A DNA stretch of 9,527 bases from NCBI GenBank assembly GCA_026015225.1, contig JAOZGV010000034.1:1-9527 (forward strand). The letters are read 5' to 3'. Made by a program: the position numbers and the translations under genes. The notes beneath the pieces were generated by a model that was not told where the DNA came from, ran no database searches, and was given only the letters and a program-made list of their open reading frames with translations. The DNA comes from Candidatus Bathyarchaeota archaeon (GTDB taxonomy: Archaea > Thermoproteota > Bathyarchaeia > 40CM-2-53-6 > RBG-13-38-9). Each line of letters begins with the position of its first letter. Position 1 is the first letter of the stretch. Of this stretch, positions 5,935 to 9,527 are shown one piece after another.

Positions 5935-6070
5935 CAACCCATCCAGGGCTAAAGCTCCTTTATTGTTGAATAAACTCATCAAAAATCACTTGCGTTTTTG
6001 TATTTTTCAAAAAAAATTTCCACTGAGAACGCATAAAAATATAAAGTTAGAGTCGAATCCCATACATTTA

Positions 6071-6580
6071 TTACATATACAGCTTAATGATATCTCTCTT
6101 GATCAGGACATACATAACTATAATACTTAAGATCAGTTCGACTGTTAGATAGGAACCATTATAGATCGCAGAATATACTGCAGGATGCATTCCAGCAGGG
6201 ACATACATAGCAAAAAACACGATTCCGGAAACGAAATGGCTGACAAATCTACCGATTATTCCAACAACAACTCCAATGATCGGACGTTCCTTAAATAAGC
6301 CCGCTAAACCAAGAGCACCAAATGCTAAAGGATAATCGAGCAAAAACTGCAAGGGATGGACTATGAAAGGTTGAGGGAGCATATCCACAAGACCAAAAAC
6401 AACTCCCCCAAAAATACCTATCTTAAAACCTCTTCTCAGAGCCAACCAAAGAATTGGAACCATACTTGCTGCGGTTATTGAACCTCCCTGAGGCAACCTG
6501 AATATCAAAATTAAATTCAAAACATATGCAAGTGCTACTGCAACAATTATTTCGGATAAGATTTTTGTTCGGTTTTCCAT
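6071..6580 (-). CDS. thiT: ThiT/YuaJ thiamine-specific S component of an ECF transporter
   Basis: This 169-residue integral membrane protein has about six helices. Family hallmarks are LPQGGSITAASMVPI (29-43), the LALRRG loop (46-51), HPLQFLLDYPLAF (75-87) with GLAGLF, and GRFVSHFVSGIVFF (110-123). His115, Tyr136 and Asn141 keep exactly the spacing of the thiamine-binding His125, Tyr146 and Asn151 of Lactococcus lactis ThiT as I recall them, while Asp82 stands where that protein has Glu84. It captures thiamine at the membrane and needs an EcfT protein and two ATPases, none encoded here, so a shared module elsewhere is expected. The ATG at 6580 has only a weak GGATTGA leader. It follows another probable S component (117-base gap) but has its own TATA box and palindromic operator. 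No THI-box riboswitch elements (CUGAGA, ACCUGA) were seen upstream. Confidence 0.9.
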   Translation of the reverse strand: MENRTKILSEIIVAVALAYVLNLILIFRLPQGGSITAASMVPILWLALRRGFKIGIFGGVVFGLVDMLPQPFIVHPLQFLLDYPLAFGALGLAGLFKERPIIGVVVGIIGRFVSHFVSGIVFFAMYVPAGMHPAVYSAIYNGSYLTVELILSIIVMYVLIKRDIIKLYM

Positions 6581-6618
6581 TCAATCCACAACATAAGGAT
6601 AAATTAAGCCAAAAGTAC

Positions 6619-6638
6619 GCGCATAAAGCGCATATAAA
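6619..6638 (-). promoter_or_regulatory. thiT TATA-like box with adjoining GCGC-N5-GCGC operator candidate
   Basis: Read on the minus strand, TTTATATG (6631-6638) is followed at once by GCGC-TTTAT-GCGC (6619-6631). The box is about 55 bases from the thiT start, giving a leader near 29 bases. The pattern TATA-N-GCGC-NN-TATGCGC is also present at 119-137 before the left-edge gene. This supports a shared DNA-binding regulator acting between TATA and transcription start. Confidence 0.55.
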
Positions 6639-6697
6639 TATAACACCCTTCAAATCAATAAAATTTTAAAAGAATCTTTTTCCATCGTAAATCGGAC

Positions 6698-7372
6698 TTA
6701 TTCCTTTCCAATATACTTCTCTACAACTTTAACAACATGAGGATATGCAAAACTTGTGAATATCAACGATAAACCAACCTGTATCGGTGTTATTAGTGCC
6801 CCTCCCATCCATATTATCTTCATTATCTCCAGGGTAAATCCATAAAATGTTTGGTATGTATTCAAAGGTACGAACACAAATATTCTAAATAAAACGTCAG
6901 CCTCTAAACATATCAACGAACAGATCAGTAGTCTTGATTTTGAGTTTATTAATAGATTGAAAAGTAGCAAGATACAAAACGCTAATAAAACATCCCAAAT
7001 TCCCCATATCGGGAGTTGATAGGTAATCGGTGTTAAGAAGTAGAATATTATTAGAATTGTGTAATAGATTATTGGAATACGATTTCTATTTTGAAATGTC
7101 AGCCCTCCAATAAATGCGCCAACAGGGGCTCCAAGTGTAAAAATAAATTCATAAGGTCCCCGAAAGTAAACATAATGACCTATTATCACACCTACCAAAA
7201 TAGAGAAAAAACCATCCACTGGCCCTAATATGAAAGCTACCAGAGGCGTTAAGAGAAATACCCAACTATACCACACGCCAGATTCAAATTGCGGAATTCC
7301 GGGAATCGAATCAACTATAGCCACTATTGCAGCGAAAGTTGAAATTAGTGCCAGTCTCTTTGATAAATTCAT
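6698..7372 (-). CDS. Multi-helix membrane protein, probable ECF-transporter S component
   Basis: This 224-residue protein is almost entirely hydrophobic, with helices near residues 7-24, 34-50, 53-70, 77-93, 100-117, 123-142, 148-168 and 185-207. ALISTFAAIVAIVDSIPGIP followed by a VAFILGPVDGFFSILVGVIIG region and a GAPVGAFIGG turn is the pattern of archaeal ECF S components and related substrate-specific proteins. The Ala/Gly-rich first helix (FAAIVAIV) may contact EcfT. The substrate cannot be read from the sequence; a vitamin, or a thiamine precursor given the neighbour, is a guess. The ATG at 7372 follows AAGGAAAG. It lies upstream of thiT on the same strand with 117 bases between. A GCGCGTATGC element at 7444-7453, about 70 bases upstream, resembles half of the thiT operator. 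Eight predicted helices exceed the usual six, so another transporter family remains possible. Confidence 0.62.
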   Translation of the reverse strand: MNLSKRLALISTFAAIVAIVDSIPGIPQFESGVWYSWVFLLTPLVAFILGPVDGFFSILVGVIIGHYVYFRGPYEFIFTLGAPVGAFIGGLTFQNRNRIPIIYYTILIIFYFLTPITYQLPIWGIWDVLLAFCILLLFNLLINSKSRLLICSLICLEADVLFRIFVFVPLNTYQTFYGFTLEIMKIIWMGGALITPIQVGLSLIFTSFAYPHVVKVVEKYIGKE

Positions 7373-7443
7373 ATAATTCTTTCCTTTTTTGGAATACTCC
7401 TATAGTCATATGTGCAAATAGCATTAAATAACAAATCAATTCA

Positions 7444-7453
7444 GCGCGTATGC
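7444..7453. promoter_or_regulatory. GCGCGTATGC element between two divergent genes
   Basis: It matches the plus-strand operator pattern GCGC-NN-TATGCGC at GCGC and TATGC, with one spacer base missing and the last GC replaced by AT. It lies between the S-component gene (leftward, start 7372) and the mini-protein gene (rightward, start 7549). The low information content keeps confidence modest. Confidence 0.28.
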
Positions 7454-7502
7454 ATTCGTTTCTCTTTTCATACTTTCAATATATCGATTTTCTACATAGG
7501 TG

Positions 7503-7542
7503 TTTATATACAGTACAAACATTCTCATTTAAAAGACGGTGA
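7503..7542 (+). promoter_or_regulatory. TATA box and SD of the 36-aa membrane peptide gene
   Basis: TTTATATA (7503-7510) matches the archaeal TATA consensus and puts transcription start near 7533. GGTGA (7538-7542) follows, six bases before the ATG at 7549. Box, leader and SD are all in register. Confidence 0.6.
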
Positions 7543-7548
7543 ATTCTA

Positions 7549-7659
7549 ATGAGCGAAGAAGTTTCTAACATCTTAGCTATAGGAAAATTATTGGCGATAC
7601 TAACCGGAACGTATCTCCTTTTTGAGGGAATCATACGGGCGTTCAATATAGTTCCCTAG
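7549..7659 (+). CDS. 36-residue single-helix membrane peptide
   Basis: It encodes MSEEVSNILAIGKLLAILTG, then TYLLFEGIIRAFNIVP, and stops at TAG. Residues about 8-29 form one amphipathic to hydrophobic helix after an acidic MSEE start, with Arg30 at the end, so a single membrane span is likely. It is too short for a routine gene caller, but the consensus TATA box and correctly spaced GGTGA SD argue that it is expressed. No family is recognised. It is divergent from the S-component gene and 162 bases ahead of the zinc-ribbon gene, which has its own start signals. It could be a small regulatory or accessory subunit of a membrane complex; that is speculation. Confidence 0.6.
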   Translation: MSEEVSNILAIGKLLAILTGTYLLFEGIIRAFNIVP

Positions 7660-7821
7660 ACAGAGAAAACCAAAACCTTAGAAAACGAGTTAAGTTAGAA
7701 TTTCCCATTCCTGTTACTATCTTTATTCGATAAATAATTCGAAAAAATGCATACTTGACGTTTTCGGAAACTAAACATATTAATTTTGGTTCTGCCTTTT
7801 TTTACCAACAGTGAGCTATAT

Positions 7822-8139
7822 TTGGTAAATTGTACAAAATGTAATTCTAAATTATCTAAAGACGCTAACTACTGTTCTAACTGTGGAAAATCGACCGGTG
7901 AATCTATAGTAGAAGAATTTGAAGTGAAATCTGAAGAACTTGTCCAAAAGACAAAAGAAATTATCAAAGAGGGAAACGTTACTAAAATAATTGTTGAGAA
8001 TGAAGAGGGAAAAACACTTCTTGAGATCCCAGCAACCGCGGGTATTGTGGGCGTGATTTTAGCTCCATGGCTGGCTGCCTTAGGAACTATAGCGGCAATT
8101 GCTACAAAATGTAAGATAAAAGTCGAAAAGAGAGTTTAA
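7822..8139 (+). CDS. Zinc-ribbon protein with DUF4342 domain
   Basis: It has 105 residues from TTG at 7822. The open frame extends to a TTG at 7786, but the later start gives the usual MVNCTKCNSKLS opening of zinc-ribbon proteins and has GTGAG six bases ahead. Cys4, Cys7, Cys18 and Cys21 (CTKC, CSNCG) make one treble-clef or ribbon zinc site. After a short linker, residues about 30-103 match DUF4342: EELVQKTKEIIKEGNVTKII, then ENEEGKTLLEIP, and a glycine/alanine-rich hydrophobic stretch (TAGIVGVILAPWLAALGTI) ending in CKIKVEKR. The stretch could be a membrane-inserting hairpin. DUF4342 function is unknown. In other DUF4342 proteins the N-terminal domain may differ, so ribbon plus DUF4342 may be an archaeal version. 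It converges with the four-helix protein gene 13 bases away. Confidence 0.8.
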   Translation: MVNCTKCNSKLSKDANYCSNCGKSTGESIVEEFEVKSEELVQKTKEIIKEGNVTKIIVENEEGKTLLEIPATAGIVGVILAPWLAALGTIAAIATKCKIKVEKRV

Positions 8140-8152
8140 GTTCAATATTACT

Positions 8153-8533
8153 TTATTTTCGATAGATATAGCTAATTATTCCGCCGATCAAAATTAAAAT
8201 TGAACTACCCTCTAAAGCTTGGGTCTTCAGATCAAGGAGCGAACCCAGAGTAAGAAGGATTGCACCAATCACTATTCCCCGAACTCCAGCTTTTTCAAGC
8301 ATTCTCTTGGAAGTAAAATTGAAACATTCAAAGGATTCTATAGCACAAATAATAATTATAATCAGCACTATTATTTGAGAAAAACTTAGCTCGGTTCTTA
8401 ATTCGAATGGATATATGTTGTTAATCGGGATCATCATCAAAACCGTCATAAGAATTATGATTCCTCCAATGAGGAAAAAAATTGCAGCTAAATCCAATAT
8501 CCCTCTTTTCCATATCGGTTCTTTCTCAACCAA
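8153..8533 (-). CDS. Four-helix membrane protein, unknown function
   Basis: It has 126 residues starting at TTG (8533), with AAGGGGA upstream at about seven bases. Hydrophobic helices lie near residues 12-36, 51-67, 83-99 and 110-124, ending in SYIYRK. A charged N-terminus (MVEKEPIWKRG) and a FTSKRMLEKAG loop between helices 2 and 3 suggest both face the cytosol. No family is recognised, and helices 1 and 4 carry repeated GGII/IGG patterns. It lies 47 bases downstream of the Cys-rich mini-protein gene on the same strand, so the two may share a transcript. It is convergent with the DUF4342 gene. Confidence 0.65.
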   Translation of the reverse strand: MVEKEPIWKRGILDLAAIFFLIGGIIILMTVLMMIPINNIYPFELRTELSFSQIIVLIIIIICAIESFECFNFTSKRMLEKAGVRGIVIGAILLTLGSLLDLKTQALEGSSILILIGGIISYIYRK

Positions 8534-8580
8534 GAAAATTCCCCTTACTATCCTATTATGTTACGTTATATGAAAATATT

Positions 8581-8721
8581 TTAAAATTTCTCTCGATAAT
8601 AATCAACAATAAATACAGTATTTCCGCACTTATTACATGGATTGTCCCTCGTGCAGAAATCTATTATATTGTCGCATTTTGCACACTTGCAAATACAACA
8701 TTTATTTTCTTTTTCAAACAT
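8581..8721 (-). CDS. 46-residue eight-cysteine putative metal-binding mini-protein
   Basis: On the minus strand ATG at 8721 opens MFEKENKCCICKCAKCDNII, then DFCTRDNPCNKCGNTVFIVD, ending in YYREKF and TAA. Eight cysteines (8, 9, 11, 13, 16, 23, 29, 32) fall in 25 residues, including CKCAKC and CNKCG, the latter being a typical zinc-knuckle ending. The density of Cys codons and the normal C-terminal strand (NTVFIVDYY) are unlikely by chance, so I regard it as a gene. It probably binds one or two zinc ions or an iron-sulfur cluster. The SD is weak; a TATA-like AATATAAAA lies upstream near 8745-8753. The plus-strand frame over the same region lacks a start signal and is discounted. It may be co-transcribed with the four-helix gene downstream. 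The family is not recognised. Confidence 0.6.
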   Translation of the reverse strand: MFEKENKCCICKCAKCDNIIDFCTRDNPCNKCGNTVFIVDYYREKF

Positions 8722-8865
8722 TTCATTTCAATTTGTTTAAAATTTTATATTAATAAATTTAACATAAAATAGATTCAATTCGATTTAAAAAGAATAGATA
8801 ACGATTCCTTATTATTTGTGGAACAATAAATTATAAGCTAAAGATTAGATGATGATGATGAAAAT
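8722..8865. promoter_or_regulatory. Divergent promoter region of the Cys-rich gene and the metallophosphoesterase
   Basis: Very AT-rich. Rightward, AAATTATAAG (8828-8837) could be the TATA box for the gene at 8866, which would leave only a few leader bases. A (GAT)4 run (8848-8859) resembles an SD by its GATG units. Leftward, AT-rich boxes lie near 8745-8760. Confidence 0.4.
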
Positions 8866-9527
8866 TTGAGAATTGCTCATATATCGGATACTCACATAAG
8901 TCCATATGGAGGTTTTGTTAAGAAAGAATTCGATACAATGATAGATCAGATCAACTTGCTAAAACCAGACTTGGTCATCCATACTGGAGACATTACACAT
9001 GAGGGTTTATTGGAAGATTATAAATTTGCAAAGGAAAAATTATCTCAATTAGAGCCTGATTCGATAATTTTACCAGGCAATCATGATGCAAAAAATTTAG
9101 GGCATACAATTTACCCAAATTTTTTTGGGAGTAAAAATGTTATTAAAAAGGTTGAGGATATCGGAATTTGTGCATTGGATACATCTGTCCCTGATATCGA
9201 TGAGGGGCGACTCGGTAGAACTGGTCAGAAATATATGAAACAATTGATTGAAGATTTCTTTGGATTGGTAAAAATCATCTCGATACATCACCATCTAATT
9301 CCAGTACCCGAGGCAGGAAGGACCAGAAATATGATAGATGATGCTGGCGATGTTCTTAAATTGGTAACTGAGGAGGATGTAGATCTGATTCTCATGGGGC
9401 ATAGACATGTGCCATACATAACAAAGGTAGAAAATACCATTATGACAAATGCGGGCACATTATCAGCAACAAAAACAAGGGGGTATCATGGCCACTCTTT
9501 CAATTTAATTCATCTTGATACTAAAGT
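8866..9527 (+). CDS. Calcineurin-like metallophosphoesterase, 3' end outside the window
   Basis: Partial: 220 residues are visible from TTG (8866), the only start before the in-frame stop at 8839. It reads MRIAHISDTHIS, giving the metal ligands Asp8 and His10. HTGDITHEG carries Asp42, LPGNHD carries Asn72-His73-Asp74, HHHLIP has a further histidine near 142, and MGHRHVP supplies His179 and His181. All five metallophosphoesterase motifs are present and in the order expected for the class III cyclic-nucleotide phosphodiesterase-like (CpdA/Icc) group, which hydrolyses phosphomonoesters or diesters with two metal ions. No signal peptide is seen, so the cytosol is likely. ASN-x-GT (NAGTLSATKTRGY) follows as usual after the last motif. 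The substrate is unknown and the end is missing. The leader has GATGATGATG in place of a clean SD. Confidence 0.88.
   Translation, partial: MRIAHISDTHISPYGGFVKKEFDTMIDQINLLKPDLVIHTGDITHEGLLEDYKFAKEKLSQLEPDSIILPGNHDAKNLGHTIYPNFFGSKNVIKKVEDIGICALDTSVPDIDEGRLGRTGQKYMKQLIEDFFGLVKIISIHHHLIPVPEAGRTRNMIDDAGDVLKLVTEEDVDLILMGHRHVPYITKVENTIMTNAGTLSATKTRGYHGHSFNLIHLDTK

Larger units (their letters stand above)
5827..6070. other. Intergenic region between the EEP gene and thiT
   Basis: Apart from the AGTGGTT palindrome, the TATA-like box and GC palindrome copy 3, this region shows only AT-rich sequence. The T/A runs near 6004-6017 (T and A tracts) may help end the thiT transcript. No credible ORF with a ribosome binding site was found. 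Confidence 0.4.

Noticed and set aside
6581..6697. THI-box (TPP) riboswitch ahead of thiT
   Set aside because: Neither the CUGAGA nor ACCUGA conserved segments can be found on the minus strand, and the predicted leader of about 29 bases is too short.
7740..7766. Spaced inverted repeat CGAAAA...TTTTCG
   Set aside because: Six-base AT-rich arms with a 15-base loop are expected by chance here.
8482..8772. Plus-strand 96-codon ORF
   Set aside because: It overlaps the four-helix gene start and the Cys-rich gene on the opposite strand, lacks an SD, and its hydrophobic look comes from AT-rich antisense sequence.
1..9527. CRISPR array, tRNA or rRNA gene, insertion sequence or integrase
   Set aside because: No regularly spaced direct repeats, cloverleaf, rRNA-like conserved segments, transposase frames or terminal inverted repeats were seen on either strand by eye.

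Overview
The window looks like accessory-type chromosomal DNA from an archaeon. The evidence is an archaemetzincin metalloprotease, TATA-like boxes a short distance upstream of several starts, GGTGA/GAGGTGA-type ribosome binding sites, frequent TTG start codons, and an AT-rich background with short intergenic regions. The lineage cannot be fixed from this sequence. A Bathyarchaeia-like or related archaeon is a guess only.

Layout. Positions 1-95 hold the start of a leftward gene cut by the window edge. A gene-poor stretch (96-530) follows, then a leftward gene for a DUF2330 surface protein with signal peptide, Ig-like region and C-terminal anchor (531-1913). A divergent control region leads into a rightward pair: a 37-codon single-helix ORF (2120-2233) overlapping by ATGA a GC-rich, probably transferred NAD-dependent oxidoreductase of the phosphogluconate-dehydrogenase-C-terminal type (2230-3072). 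Four more rightward genes follow: a two-helix membrane protein (3140-3379), a DUF1059 protein (3461-3700), archaemetzincin amzA (3775-4317) and a SixA-like histidine phosphatase (4361-4825). These converge on a leftward endonuclease/exonuclease/phosphatase-family gene (4852-5826).

The next block is leftward: a probable ECF-transporter S component (6698-7372) followed by the thiamine-specific S component ThiT (6071-6580). No ECF ATPase or EcfT gene is present, so these probably use a shared energizing module encoded elsewhere. Rightward again come a 36-aa membrane peptide with clear TATA box and SD (7549-7659) and a zinc-ribbon/DUF4342 protein (7822-8139). Convergent to them are a four-helix membrane protein (8153-8533) and, just upstream of it, a 46-aa eight-cysteine mini-protein (8581-8721). 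The right edge holds a 3'-truncated calcineurin-like metallophosphoesterase (8866-9527).

The most unusual signal is not a gene. The 10-bp palindrome AGCGCGCGCT occurs three times (365, 4839, 5925), with several near-copies, almost always between genes in DNA where GCGC is otherwise rare. A related spaced form, GCGC-N5-GCGC, lies immediately downstream of the TATA-like boxes of both thiT and the left-edge gene, as expected of an operator for a shared regulator. A separate perfect palindrome, AGTGGTTtAACCACT, sits in the leader/promoter of the EEP gene. No CRISPR array, tRNA, rRNA, insertion sequence or integrase was recognised.
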